64,000 bases of DNA from Trichobilharzia regenti (GCA_944472135.2 OX235263.1:13437517-13501516); one strand, 5' to 3'. Shown: positions 20,745 through 33,639, counted from the stretch's first letter. Notes: generated by a model from the letters alone, not told the origin. Made by a program: numbers and translations.

Positions 20745-23700
20745 AGCCCCGTGATGAAGGAGGGTTGGGAATGAAGCTAGCGACTCTACACCATTAAACC
20801 TATCAAACCGCTAAAGAAACTCCAACGCAAAGAAACAATATTGAAAATACAAAAACTCCAAATAACACTCTTATTCTTCGCTCAAATCGGAGAGGCGAGA
20901 TGACATAGCAAGCTAATGAAAGGTCCACCTTCAGGAAGTCAGTCAGTCAGACGATGAGTCTTCTCTCGATGAAAGCAAGAGTAAGAATAGGAATGCAGAA
21001 TGTCTGTACAACGTATGGGGCTGGCTGGGAAGGCTCCCCAGGTAGCCAGAGAAATGCGAAGATATGGATTAGAAGTGCTGGGAATCCGCGAGAGCAGACA
21101 CAATGAGTGTGTATTATCGAAATTGTCAACTGGAGTGTTTAGCAGTCTACTCCGGTCACCCAGACGACAACCACGAGCACACTGATGTAATGAGTGGCAA
21201 TCACGTTGTCACCAGTGGCAGTCAGAGCCCCAATGCAGTGAGAATCAATTTCATCCTGCAGAACCATGACAGCAAGATTCAACCAAGAGGGAAGGAAGGT
21301 CACAATTATCCAATGCTACGCACAGTGCTACAAACGACGCGGAACAAGCGAAGAAGGAAGATTCTACGGACAACTACAAACACCAATGGTTCACATCCCA
21401 AACGGTGACACCAAAATCCTCATGAGCGATATGAATGCCAGTCAAATTTGAAGCGGGTGATACAGGAAGAGAACTCACCATAGGTCGAGAGGCTCTCGCT
21501 CGAAGAGATGAATGAGAACAGATAACTCTTAACAGACTCCTACGCTTTCATGATCTGGTGATCGCAGGCAGTGTGTACAGGTACAAGGATATACACATAG
21601 CAACATGGATCCCATCTGGCGGACACACCCCAAACCAGATAAACTTTATCTTTATGATTCTCTATGAAGTGGAGACGCGACGTGCCTGCTGAACACAAAG
21701 TCGGGAAGGCGAGCAGATGTGAGCTCAGACCATCATCTAGATCAAGGAAACTTCAAGTTGAAGCTGAAACCCTACAAAGCAACTGAACACATCCCACTGT
21801 AATTTAGGTAAAACTTTCAGAAACTGAAGGACAGAGCTATGAGGGATACCTTCACCTCAGATCAGATTAGAGTAGAGTCAGAGACACTATGTGGCATCAA
21901 CGAGGAAACCTACTTGGAAGAACATTGGGACTAACTCTGTGGAGGTGATGTTCAAGGAAAGGTGCACAACTGTCCTAGGAAGAAAGAAGAGACAAAACAA
22001 GGAATGGCTCTCAACGGATAACTAGAAGACAATCGAAGAGAGGAGAGGAGGACGGTGAAAGAGAAGATGACTACTCAATACAAAGATTGGCAACACGAGG
22101 AGAAGCTGAGTTTACTATACGCCAAGCTGCACTGAAAAAGGAAGTGAAGAAGAGTACCAGGAGAGACAAAAGACAATTCTACAACACACTCACCGGTAAC
22201 TGAAGCAGAACAGACAGGCAGGCCACAGGTAAAAGAGATCTAGGAACATTATATCAGACAACCACGTCTCTATTCGGGAAGAGATCAACCCAGATGGTGA
22301 GACCAATAAAAGATGTTCAAGGGAACCTAGTTAACAAGGAGAAGAAACAAACAGAACAATGGGCTGACCACTACAGATCACTCTTCAATCGAACATCAAC
22401 TGCAACTCGCCGAAAAATACCACCACCACCAGCACGCCGAGAATCGCTTGCAAGTGGACACCAATCCTCCAACGAAAGCGGAAATCCTAAATGCAACTAA
22501 GCTACTGAAGTCCAGGTGAGAAGGCAACAGGATTCGACGGAATTACCCCACATCGAAACACTAAAAGCGGACACAGAGACTGCAGCAGTTGTGCCACGCC
22601 ATTATTGCAAAAGATTTGGGAAGAAAGAAAAGTGCCTACTAATTGGAAGAAAGGCTGGCTACCGTGTCAAGCTGTTGAAGAAGGGTGGCTTACGTCTCAC
22701 TCTGCAAGAACTGGCGTGGAATAATGCTCTTGTCCACACCAAATAAAATACTAAGTTACACCATCCTGGAGAAAACAAAAGATGCACTGGATACTGAAAT
22801 CTGCCTTCCAGTAACAAGCAGAATTCAGGAAGGTCGAATAGTGTGTTGATGAAATTGCTACACCACGCGTTTACACCGGACAACTTCATCGACTTTGAAA
22901 ACGACTTCGACAGACAGCGTTGAGGGAGAAGTAATTTGAAGACTACTTCAACACTATGGCGTGGAGTGCCCAAGTCTTTGTCAACCTCATTCAGCAGCTG
23001 GATATATGGCAGTGCCACGTGTCAGGTGATTCACAACGGAAAATTCAGAGAAGCGTTCGAAGTGAGTACATAAGTAAGACAAGGCTGCCTGTCTATTATC
23101 ACCAGTTATATTCTTAATTGTAGTGAAATGGATTATGCGTCAGACTGTTGAGGGTGAGAAGTCAGGAATATTTTGGACTGCCAATAAGAAGACTCCAGAA
23201 GATCTGGATTTCACGTGTGGATGATATATATCTAATGTCATACAAACTTGAGGACTTGCAAGCGAAGACCAACAACTCGGTTGAAGAGGCAGCGAAGACA
23301 GGACTGGGTGTGAATATGTAGAAAACAGAGGTTGTGAAGACAATCAAACAACCAACCAACCGACAACAAAGACCAGCAACAATCACGGGAGAAATTTGAC
23401 GGAGGTTACTTCCTTCACTTACCTGGGAAGTATCGTTTCAGTTACAGACGAAACGGATGAAGGTGTCAGAGTTAGAATCGGAAAGGCAAGATAATCGTTT
23501 ATCAGCTTGAAACCAGTTTGGAAATTTTCTGCAGTGCACTGAGCATAAAGAAAAGTATTCGATTTTCAACACAAATATCAAGTCAGCCACTTCTTCCATA
23601 CGGGTCAGAAACATGGAAAGCGTGTCAAGAAAATGATTTCCAACAGGCTGTGGACTTTCATCAACAGGTGCTGGCCCCATACTGATGGTCGAATGGCCAG

Positions 23701-23845
23701 CCAGAAACAGTGAGTAACAAGGAACTCTGTCTGAAAACAAACTAACCAAGAGCCGATCGCTCAAAAAATATGTAGGAGAAAATGAAGATGGATGGAGAAT
23801 ACATTAAGGAAACCGTCGAATGACATCGCTCACAATCCAGGCCAT
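20745..23845 (+). mobile_element. RTE-clade LINE (family A), near full length, dead
   Basis: A 5' leader (20745-20880) resembles the body of SINE family B. An AP-endonuclease-like region follows from about 20985: the NVRT-type start appears as NVCTTYG, then VAREMRRYGLEVLGIRESR, YSGHPDD at 21140, and D-H-like text near 21725. The RT spans about 22300-23400, with the C-terminal connection (SETWKACQ near 23607) to 23845, where it breaks off before its usual 3' tail. Many frameshifts and stops. It is the only copy here that retains the endonuclease part. Confidence 0.8.
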
Positions 23846-24059
23846 TGCCGTTTGGAAGTATTATAAGTGTGATCATTAGTGTTAATAAGAACTCTGATGT
23901 TAGTTGGTCCTTGGGAACTCCACTTGCTTTCTTCTGTTCCGCTGTCGTTTGTCATCCCTTCTTCTCTCACCATTTTAGCTTCTGTATGATTTTCTGAATG
24001 TGAATAATTAATGTGGATATTTGACCACCTGAAATGACAAATGATGTGCAAAATTTACT

Positions 24060-24200
24060 GGTCCCGTTTACTATAAGCGCCGCGAGAATTACCCATCGCC
24101 TTCACGGCGACACATTCTGGGTGACATTTGTGGAGTATCCATGCAGAAAATTCCATAGTTGTACCAAAAGTACAGTGTGGAATCAAGCTGTAATTGAAGG
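24060..24200 (+). mobile_element. SINE family A tail fragment
   Basis: ATCCATGCAGAAAATTCCATA ... CAGTGTGGAATCAAGCTGTAAT (24128-24196) is the 3' part of the SINE seen complete at 49.83-50.03 kb. Confidence 0.7.
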
Positions 24201-24372
24201 CAAAATATAAATCTATACCAATAAAAAATACCAATAACTATTCTAGGCACAATATCGCTTGAAATTAGGTCACGCGTAGATAAAGGCTATTACGGCCAAG
24301 AAAAAACAAGAAGCCGGTAACAGTTTCTATGGTACTGTTCATAAACAAATCGATAATTATGTATAAAACAAA

Positions 24373-24729
24373 TGTAGATCACGTCAAAAAAACCGTTAAT
24401 GCCCAGCTCTTGCTACGCTGGGCCTCTCGCTGTCCCCCGAAGCCCTTCAGAAACGCTTAGTACTAACGGATGCAAAAACCAGAACACCGATTGGAGACTC
24501 GAGAATTCTTTATTCTAACACTAACATATAAGCAGCATAATAAACTAAGGTCTAAGAACGAACATTACAACAATAAATCACGATATTACTTCTGACGGTT
24601 TTTTAGGTTATTTCTGAACAGCGATCGATGAGACGATGACTGGCTGATTAATGCCTGCGCGAAAATTGAGGAAGTTGGGTTTGAGCAAACAACAATGAAT
24701 TGATCGTTCAATCTTCAACTCCATTGACA
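24373..24729 (-). repeat. 3' LTR of the BEL/Pao-like element (357 bp)
   Basis: Begins TGTCAATGG and ends ...CTACA on the minus strand. Nearly identical to 28093-28447; most differences lie in the terminal 20 bases. Confidence 0.85.
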
Positions 24730-24738
24730 CTTCCCCCC
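24730..24738 (-). other. Polypurine tract
   Basis: Minus strand GGGGGGAAG immediately before the 3' LTR, preceded by a T-run: a typical plus-strand primer site. Confidence 0.8.
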
Positions 24739-25437
24739 AAAAAACGGATCCATCACTTTTTTCCATCACTACCAACACACGTTGACTTGGATGCCATTGC
24801 AAGAACCTGGGTCACACCGACAAAGCTGAAATGTAAAACAAACAGAAAAGCCAACACACCACAAGCATACCCACAGCACAATCTCACACATCGATGACGA
24901 CTTACGCTTTGCAGTTAAAGGCATCCTCTTGACACGTCCTCTTGCAACACAATCGCCACTTGCTAAAATGACTCTTGCAGAACGCTACGTGACCATACCA
25001 GCACCTCATGATACTCTTCGCACAACCCCTTATCTACTCACTACAAATTACTACTTCAATCGCTTGTCACTCATTCTACCTCACTCCTAGTAACAGTGAC
25101 GTATGCGAGCCTCAGTCGTTTACACTCTTTCTCCCCGGCGTGTGGGACTACAGCTAATCCTTATCCCCGTGTGCATATCATTCTCAGCAATAGCCCCCCC
25201 GGCGTATACGACCCATCTGCTGCCTTTAAAATCAATCAATTCATTCACGGATGTAGAAGACTAGAAACAACTTCAGAAGTAAGCACGACGAAAAATTTAA
25301 TAAAATTATGCAATAACAACAAGGTACGAAAACAACGAGTAAACACAATGAATCCAAAAACCACCAATTGATATGATACACCACACATATATACAGACAG
25401 TACACACAAACTCGCGGATCATGTCTTGATGTAATTC

Positions 25438-25685
25438 CTTTGAAGAATCGCAGGACTTACACCAGTACACCTGCAAACCTTCTCAGGTTGACGATGGTAA
25501 GTTTTAGAATGTCCAGGCACAAATAAGATTAACCAACAATTACATTAATTGGAACCCACACAATTATTTAACACAAACATATGTACAATCAAAACATCAA
25601 ATGTTGTGGACTCCGGCATGACGAACTACCCTTGAAGAACTGTAGGACTTACAGCAGTACGCCTACAACCCTTCTCAGGTTGACG
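25438..25685. repeat. Pair of ~56-bp direct repeats in the element's non-coding 3' region
   Basis: 25438-25493 and 25629-25685 share CTTGAAGAA..CAGTACxCCTxCAA..CTTCTCAGGTTGACG with several substitutions. They lie between the Gag stop and the 3' LTR; function unknown. Confidence 0.7.
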
Positions 25686-25899
25686 CCCTAGGTTGGAAAA
25701 TCCTCGCAGAGTTCATTTGGTGACCTCCTTCTCTCACCTATATCCTCAAATCTGAACGGTAACACGCTCATGTCATTGTGTTGTAGAATATAGATGTATC
25801 TGATCAACCAAACGTAGAAACAGAGTAATTTACAGCAAAGATAATAGCATTCAAATAGTACCTTGAAACTTGAAAAACCTTTATTCATGCAAGTCAACT

Positions 25900-28081
25900 T
25901 AATAATTACCCTCTCGCACACATTCGGTTTATCCTCACTAAACTGAGCAATATCTTTCATCTTTTCAAGTGCACCAATACTATCAAATTCATTGCACAAG
26001 ACACCTGAGTTGATGGGCGCCTTTTTCATTGTGGATGAAAACAGCAACGACGAATGTTTGATACCAGTTGATAAAATTAGCGATGGATCAGAAGCTGTTG
26101 TTATTCGGCTTTCAGATAGTTGTCTAACTGCAAGACCACCACCACTGCTGTCCTTTGCTATTAGCTCCGGTTTAGCACTAGCATCTGACGATAGGTGGGC
26201 TACACGCTGTTCAATTACACTGACGGTGTCAGTCTCGTCTCATAAACCGTTAATGCCCAGCTCTCGCTACGCTCAGGCCCACGCTGTTCCTTTGAGTTTC
26301 AGAAACGCTTAGTAATAACGGACGCAAAAACCAAAACACCGATCTGCTGCTTGTTATTTCTTTATTGTTACACCAACATATAAAAGGAATAAACGAACTA
26401 AGGTCTGTAAACAAATATAACAATAATAAATCATAAGATTACTTCTGACGATGTTTCACTCTTCTTTCTGAACAGCGACCGACGAGACGATGACTGTCGT
26501 ATTGATGCCTCCGCGAAAATTGGGGAAGTTGATTTTGAGCAAACAACCAAGAATTGATCGTTCAATCTTCAACTCCATTGACAGACGGTCTCACAAGTAC
26601 GCATGCCTTCTGCAACTGCATTTATTTCTACTTCATGTTCAAGTTGTACAGAACCTTTGTTCAACTTAGCAGTAGTAGGCATATCCCTCATCTCATCATG
26701 ATCAACCAAAGACAACTGTGAAGTATCATGATCATTATCACGAATATTCACTTTACCGTCAATTTCATCATTTTCAAACTCTCTAATAACAGAAATAGAC
26801 AATTTCGGTTCCTCCTCACAAATCCTGAAAGGCTTTATAACTTCACTCTGACTAGTAATACCTTGTAAACTTGTGGAGTCAGAACTGTCCTCTGAGACTG
26901 TAACTCTCTTCTGTGACACTATTCAACAATGGCTTACCAGTTGCAACTACAGGCTTCTTCACCGCACCGTTATCGTCACACAATTTGGAGTCAGACCTTG
27001 ATTTCACATTTAGCTTATCACTAAACTTGCTCACTGGTTCACAGTTCATCTTCTTATGCACCCCTTGCAAACGTGTAAAACACAACCGTGTTTGTCTTGC
27101 ATCTTGTAACTTATCTATTGAAGATGTACCACGAAAGCTGTTACACTCACTAAGTCTATATGCATTACTAGACATCATGGAGCCTTCTCGATATCCACCT
27201 CTCTGAGACCCTTTCGTCATCAATGATTGCGTTTGGCCCTCAGACTGCTCTATTCTAGGGGTGGGATGCAATATACTGGCAAACTTGCCCACAGATTGAT
27301 TGACACTATCTTTTAACAGTTTCAGAATATCATCGAACATTGCCTCAATACCTTCATCGTCTATACGGGAGCTTATCTTCACCCACTTGCTTTGCAGTCG
27401 AGTAGGTAGGCGTCTCGCTATTACTTCTAGGATAAAACTCGAGTTGAGGTCATTCATGCAATTCATCGAAATCAATGCATTCTTGTAAGTCAACAGATTA
27501 TTCAAAAACTCAGTGAGTGCCTTGGAGTCATCTTGTAATCGACCACCATTACCCTTAACAGCCTCGAATAATTTCCCTACAATCATTGAAGTTCTTCCGA
27601 ATCTTTGACGCAGTCTACTCATAGCCTCAGAGTATCTCTCGTTAGGGGGCATGAACTTACAGTACTGTATAGCTCATGAAGCAACTCCAGTGCAGTACCT
27701 CATCAAATACATCAACTTCATTTCATTGTTTAATAAAAAACCACTCAGCATGATCTCAAACTCTTTTATAAACTGTAAACAATCAGCCGGGTATCCGTCA
27801 GAACATAGAGTTTCAGATTTAAGCCTATTATCCCTAGACTGCGAAAAATGAATAGCAAACCCATCATGCTGAGCATGAAACACATCGTTACAAGTAACGG
27901 ACAAGTCAACATGACTTACTTTCCTGTTTGCCTCCAAGACGCCCTGCCCCTTCTTTGACCCAGGCATCATTGAACGTAACCAAAATTCCAGAAAGTTCCA
28001 GATAACGCTTGTTGAAGAAAGACTTGGCCGGCACCAGGAAAGACGGACGGAGACTATCCAAACGTCAGAAACTGTCATCAA
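25900..28081 (-). pseudogene. BEL/Pao-like Gag, interrupted
   Basis: The text FIKEFEIMLSGFLLNNEMK, YLMRYCTG and SEAMSRLRQRFGRTSMI then LTEFLNNLLTYKNALI matches the layout of BEL/Pao Gag: a central helical region followed by a region of unknown fold. One in-frame TGA lies at 27674-27676, followed directly by continuing Gag text. A one-base shift occurs near 26.9 kb. A solo LTR with a 5-bp duplication interrupts the frame at 26227-26588; without it the frame continues for about 110 codons to a stop near 25.9 kb. No clear CCHC knuckle was seen. The protein is not producible as it stands. Confidence 0.82.
26222..26588 (-). mobile_element. Solo LTR (357 bp) inserted in the Gag, with TSD GACGG
   Basis: LTR 26227-26583 is related to, but clearly diverged from, the outer LTRs. 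GACGG at 26222-26226 and 26584-26588 are exact duplications. Same length as the outer 3' LTR, so a related subfamily that inserted and then lost its interior by LTR-LTR recombination. Confidence 0.9.
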
Positions 28082-28092
28082 CTGTCAAAAAC

Positions 28093-28447
28093 TGTCAATC
28101 ACGTCTCAAAACCGTTAATGCCCAGCTCTTGCTACGCTGGGCCTCTCGCTGTCCCCCGAAGCCCTTCAGAAACGCTTAGTACTAACGGATGCAAAAACCA
28201 GAACACCGATTGGAGACTCGAGAATTCTTTATTCTAACACTAACATATAAGCAGCATAATAAACTAAGGTCTAAGAACGAACATTACAACAATAAATCAC
28301 GATATTACTTCTGACGGTTTTTAGGTTATTTCTGAACAGCGATCGATGAGACGATGACTGGCTGATTAATGCCTGCGCGAAAATTGAGGAAGTTGGGTTT
28401 GAGCAAACAACAATGAATTGATCGTTCAATTTTGAACTACATTGAGA
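28093..28447 (-). repeat. 5' LTR of the BEL/Pao-like element (355 bp)
   Basis: Pairs with 24373-24729. On the minus strand its first bases read TCTCAATG rather than TGTCAATG, so the terminal TG has mutated. Confidence 0.85.
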
Positions 28448-28449
28448 AC

Positions 28450-30300
28450 GAACCTTATCGGTTTTAGGTTTACAGAACGCAACGCTTAACGGAAAGACAT
28501 GTACCACTATCAGAGCTGAATACCGTTAAACCGAAATTTGCGGACTCTTCGGAATCAGGCAAGACCGTTCAGGTAAGCAGTTAGTGGAAGAGTGAACCCA
28601 AGCAAGGAAGGGCATAGAACAGAGATCGGTTAAGAGTTGGACAAAGCATAGGCACAAAGATAGATTTTAATTGGCTACTTAACCAGGTAGGCTGATACGA
28701 ATGAAGATCAGTAAATAAGATAAACTCGACAGAATGGTACAAAGTGAGACATGGGTGAGCAAAAATAACAGTTCACAAAATAATCTGATTGGGTCATGAG
28801 TTCAACTGTCTGACTAAACAGGTAGATGAAAAACCACACAAACAGTTCATTAAACAAGCAGGGATAGACACGTTAGGCATGGATAATTGGGTTGCAACAA
28901 CGCTAGGCTGATCCGGGACAGGTTGACTTGATTCAAAGATGGGAACTGAATTGATCTTACGACTATCTTTTCGGGGCTAGTAATGAACGCACACTTGTGG
29001 CTACATTTGAAATCTCATTGACCCGCATGATAATAATTTCCAGCTCCTACATCCTCCGATTTTCATTTTGTATGGATTAATTCGCCATTATTCTGGTTCC
29101 TGGTAAAATATGAGCCGAAAATTACCTATTGCTGTAACAATACTTCTTTGTATGTTTGACTGGACACTTACTGTTGTGTTCCCCAGGACGTTCTTCTCTT
29201 CCTGAAATAGCTTTCAATCACGCGGTGACATAGCACTTACCTAAATATGCGCGGTTAACTGGTTCACCATAACTATCAGCGTGAAACCGAACGAAGCATG
29301 GGTTGTCGGTCAACTTTGATGGTGAAAGGGTTTACAATTTACTATTTGTACGAACCTGTTTTGATTGCTTGTACAGTAATCCGACGATTTAAACTTTTTA
29401 GAAGGGCATTAATTTATAATACTTCAGGATAGTAATTTATGGCATAACTGGTCGTGCCTGTAAAAATGGCATGCATTCCTTGTAAACACCAGTTTATACG
29501 AAATATAAATTATCATAATTATTATAAGTGTAGTGTTTTCATATCTACTTCATGGATGTTAAATTACTTGCGGTTTTATGTACCATACTAGAAATAACAA
29601 ACTTTAATGATGCCACTTTATCCTGCTTGACGTGTTCTTGCCCTATTCATGATATCAGCGTGTTTTACAGGACTCGTTACACAGTTTATCATTCTTAAAT
29701 ATGCACCCCATATAGGCACAGTGTGCGTAAGCCAGGTATCCAAATCAAAGTAAACGCTTGTACAGTACATTTACTACTTATTAGACTGACTATTAGATTA
29801 TATGAGAATTATGTTTTGACCTGTTACACAGCGTTTAATATATTTGGGCATAATTAACGTATGCTGCTGAGTTCTGTGACGCATTAACTTAAGCTTCATA
29901 GCTATCTTAAAAAACTTTGTGCCGAAGTTAATCTCCTGTGGTTGCTGCGTTAGTGGGCGTCTTAACATTATCTTTAAAAGTGAAAGCGGACGTCCTGAGA
30001 ACTTTCTTGAGAAGATTATCTTCTCACCATAGAGAGTTAGTTAATCCACATCTCCAGGAAAGAGGCATTTATTCCGTCACCACAACACCTTGTAAGTGTT
30101 GGGGCTCGACTTAAAATAGACCTCGATATCATCACACTTACTAAAAACTTCACCGTCTCATAACTTTACCAGTACTCTACCTAACGTGTAAGTACTGATT
30201 AACGCAATCAAAGTTTAAAGGTTAAAAATAAAAAGATTTCTTAGTATGAGTTGTATTTAATGTAACTGAATAACAGATTTAATAAATAAAGTGACTGCAC
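28450..30300. other. Unassigned intergenic
   Basis: No gene, RNA or repeat recognised in about 1.85 kb. Confidence 0.3.
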
Positions 30301-30394
30301 AACTTATCTGCTGACTCGACTGGAGGTAGGCTCGAAGAGTGCGCTGTATGAAAGCACAACGAGGGAGCGAACCAAGTGCATCAGGAAAATCACA

Positions 30395-31635
30395 GCCCAA
30401 GAAGTCCAGAAGCGCCAAAAAATGGGGTGAGTGAGTCTAAACAAAAGTTCAGAGGTTAATTGTCCACTACAGATAATCCCCCCCTTAGAAGGTTGGTGGG
30501 ATACCAGCAAGCTTTGGTACACAACAGTAGCGAGGCTTTGTACAATAGCGGTGAAGGAACCAGGGAGTTTGAAGATAGTAAAAAGAATTGTAAAAGGAAG
30601 GAATGAAGGAAAAAAAAGAAGATAATTTATGGGCAATATGTACATGATTAATGGGGTAAGACGGAATATAAGAAATAACGCCGGTGCATTGGTGTGATTT
30701 TAAGCTTCTGAGTTGTTTGTTTTTTTTACAATTTTTTTTATATCTTTTATTTTAATCCATTTTTTATACATTTGTTTATTTTTAATTATTTATTTATTTT
30801 TAAACGACATACCATTACGGGCTGAATTATGTGGAGGTCTTATGATTTACTTCCGTTACCCAGGTTGTTATAGTGAGAAGACGACTCATTATGTCTAAGT
30901 TTCATCTTCGACTAATGCGCCATCCCTCCGCTTCAACCGAAACTAGTAGCAATACGAAAAGGAATGAACATGCCAGCGTATAGGAAGGAACAAAGTAAAA
31001 GCAACAGAAAGGGATGTAACAAGAGGTTAAGATTTGAAAATCGGCAAAACGGATAGCGAGGCGTAGTTACAATGGCAATTGTAAGAAAAAAATGTTGCTA
31101 TAAGTGAAAGGGTGAAAAAGAATTACGAATACGGTGCACAAAATAAATACTTTGTGGCAGGGCATGAACAGAGTGAACATAGTCGAGTCTGTGACTATAG
31201 AATGCGAGGATGTACGTGTACGGTATGGAAGTGACACAGTCATGGGCAATATTATGCAACAGGTCATGGAGCTATACAGTACGAGTTTTTTTAATTTTTA
31301 ATAGTTTTTTTAGTTTTTTACTACTTTATATTTTTTATTTTTATTTTTTTGTTGCGATTTCTCGTATACGAAAAATAAAATAAAATATATACATATATAC
31401 TAAAATGTTTGAAATGTCCCAATTGTGTATACTACAAAATGACGTTAACGCCAATGGGTCTAGCGAGTGGTTTGCGGTAAAATGAAAAGAAAATAGTATA
31501 AACTGATGTTGGTTCTCTGTAACGAGAGAAAAAAATTAAAAGGATTAGTACTCGGAAAAAAATCCAGAAGTACCAAAAGTGGGGTGAGTGAGTTTAAACA
31601 AAAGTTCAGAGGTTAAATGTCCACTACAACCTAAA
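30395..31635. repeat. ~80-bp direct repeats bounding a 1.16-kb block
   Basis: About 30402-30475 and 31560-31632 share GTCCAGAAG..CCAAAA..GGGGTGAGTGAGT and TAAACAAAAGTTCAGAGGTTAA up to GTCCACTACA. The block between them includes T-rich tracts and no recognisable ORF. It may be a decayed terminal-repeat element or a segmental duplication. Confidence 0.55.
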
Positions 31636-32080
31636 CTGGTTCGTTATTCACTGTCACTGACAAAGTAAAGTTAAATCTACCGAAGACAGTATGCTTCTGA
31701 TTTCTAGACGTTGCAATGCACCATGAGGAAAAATCTGTATCAATAAGGTTGGACGGTTGAACACACGATCTTAACCGCTACTCAGTTACGAAACATAATA
31801 TACACTTCGCTATCTATTAGTATGATTGTGTTAACGAATGTTTTGCCAACTAAGATTAGAAAAAGTTCACTGGCTTGTGGAAAATCTACTTAGAGTTTTC
31901 CTAAACATCATGTACAACCCGTGATCATAGGCACCAAGAAATTGAAAATATATCAGTAATAAAAATTCGATTACTTGAACTGAAACAAGCAATTCGTATT
32001 CAGGTAGCTTTTTCACTCCGAATGAGTCAGCTTCTCAGCTTGTTGTAACTTTTTATTTTTATTTCATTTTTGATTGCAGC

Positions 32081-32206
32081 TTAATCCCACACCGTATTTT
32101 TGGTACGGGTATGGAATTTTCAGCATGTGATATCGGAAGCCAAAATTTTGCAGGCCGGTGAGAGTCCCAACCACTGTGGCATCGACGCACTTCAAAATGG
32201 TGGCCG
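32081..32206 (-). mobile_element. SINE family A, internally deleted
   Basis: The minus-strand tail (CACACCGTATTTTTGGTACGG ... GGAATTTTCAGCATGTGATATC on plus) joins a short head remnant (CACTGTGGCATCGACGCAC). Most of the tRNA-like head, including the B box, is missing. Confidence 0.65.
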
Positions 32207-32333
32207 ATTGTAGATCACAATCCTAAAGGTTGCTCTTGCTAATTAAAGTCTTACCTTCAATCAGAGCAGCTCGCACACCCACCAGATAAGTACATGCTAT
32301 CCTCTATTAAAATCGTTTTGCGAAATATTGAAT

Positions 32334-33153
32334 AATTGGTTAAGGTTATTTTAACTAAACAGGTGAAGGTTAGTAATACAAGTCAAGAGAGTTAAGTGTT
32401 AATGAAACTAGGGTAGTAACAAAGGCGATGAGTTGTCACAAACAGTTGTTGAAAGAAGTTATATAATAATAAAATGAATGGTTTGATGAGTGAGTTTTAC
32501 TCAGGATGCACACAGAAACAAAGTAGATAATACGAAATTATGTAAGAGATCTAAGTGGATACAAGAATTATAAGCAATTAAAGAACAGGCAAAGAAACAA
32601 AATTAAGTCATCAAAATAAAAACTCAAAACAAATCAAAACATTGTTACGATGAGAGTAGAAGTGTTTGAGTAATCTTCTTTTGTATGCACAGCTTCGGTT
32701 TTTCTTTGTGAATGGCCAGAGCTTCAGCGATACAAAGGAGATGGAACCGTATTGTATTGCTGAAGCTCTGGCCATTCACATAGAAAAACCGAAGCTGTGC
32801 ATACAAAAGAAGATTACTCAAACACTTCTACTCTCATCGTAACAATGTTTTGATTTGTTTTGAGTTTTTATTTTGATGACTTAATTTTGTTTCTTTGCCT
32901 GTTCTTTAATTGCTTATAATTCTTGTATCCACTTAGATCTCTTACATAATTTCGTATTATCTACTTTGTTTCTGTGTGCATCCTGAGTAAAACTCACTCA
33001 TCAAACCATTCATTTTATTATTATATAACTTCTTTCAACAACTGTTTGTGACAACTCATCGCCTTTGTTACTACCCTAGTTTCATTAACACTTAACTCTC
33101 TTGACTTGTATTACTAACCTTCACCTGTTTAGTTAAAATAACCTTAACCAATT
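32334..33153. repeat. Near-perfect palindrome of a Penelope-like element 3' end (arms ~395 bp)
   Basis: Left arm 32334-32728 and right arm 32759-33153 are inverted copies with about one mismatch seen, separated by 30 bases. Each arm holds the last codons of a PLE GIY-YIG ORF (plus arm: IAEALAIHIEKPKLCIQKK, stop TAA 32840-32842) and its 3' UTR. The 5'-truncated ends face each other, as at 1-1285. If transcribed through, it would form a long hairpin. Confidence 0.92.
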
Positions 33154-33639
33154 GTAATTTTGTTTGACAAACTTAATGTACGCATGCATGCAAAACAAAA
33201 TATATTGAATAGCTGTTAACTTTGGCTTTACTATAGACAACTCCAATTTCTGTATTGGCATCTAATATATATCAAGCATTAACAACTATGGATAACACTT
33301 AACGTATTAGAGATTCATTATTGCTTTCCAGTTTCTTTTTGTTCCCAGAAATACATACAAGCACAACACATTCACATCTCAAGAGTGGTTTATCCTTGTC
33401 TAATTTAGGTTCTACTAAAAGATATCGCTTGTGTAGTCTGATAACATGCACAGCTATGCTACACTCAGTTTCTCCAGAAAATTCAAAGCTTTTTCCGCTT
33501 CAAAGCAGGTTCTAAATTCTCCATTTCTAATATGTTCTCCGAAAACCTTGCTAACATCAACCATTGGTGTGCTTTCTTCACCATATTAATTCGCTGACTG
33601 ACATGCCATAAACATTCACGTGAGAGACTTTGTTTTTTC

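Larger units (their letters stand above)
24373..28447 (-). mobile_element. BEL/Pao-like LTR retrotransposon, Gag only, with a solo LTR inside
   Basis: Minus-strand element. The 5' LTR is 28093-28447 and the 3' LTR is 24373-24729, near identical to each other. Flanks ACAAA (24368-24372) and ACGAA (28448-28452) are an imperfect 5-bp target duplication. A polypurine tract GGGGGGAAG abuts the 3' LTR (plus-strand 24730-24738). The interior encodes Gag-like protein only; no RT or integrase was found. The Gag is split by another LTR at 26227-26583. Confidence 0.85.

Noticed and set aside
22294..22746. Host coding exons in the 22-23 kb region
   Set aside because: Short frames are pieces of a frameshifted RTE LINE between its endonuclease and RT parts.
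24373..28447. Tandem LTR-interior-LTR-interior-LTR array
   Set aside because: The middle LTR is diverged from the outer pair and has its own 5-bp duplication (GACGG), so it is a solo LTR insertion.
30304..30645. 113-codon minus-strand ORF with hydrophobic start
   Set aside because: No family match, lies across one of the 80-bp direct repeats, composition like translated AT-rich non-coding DNA.
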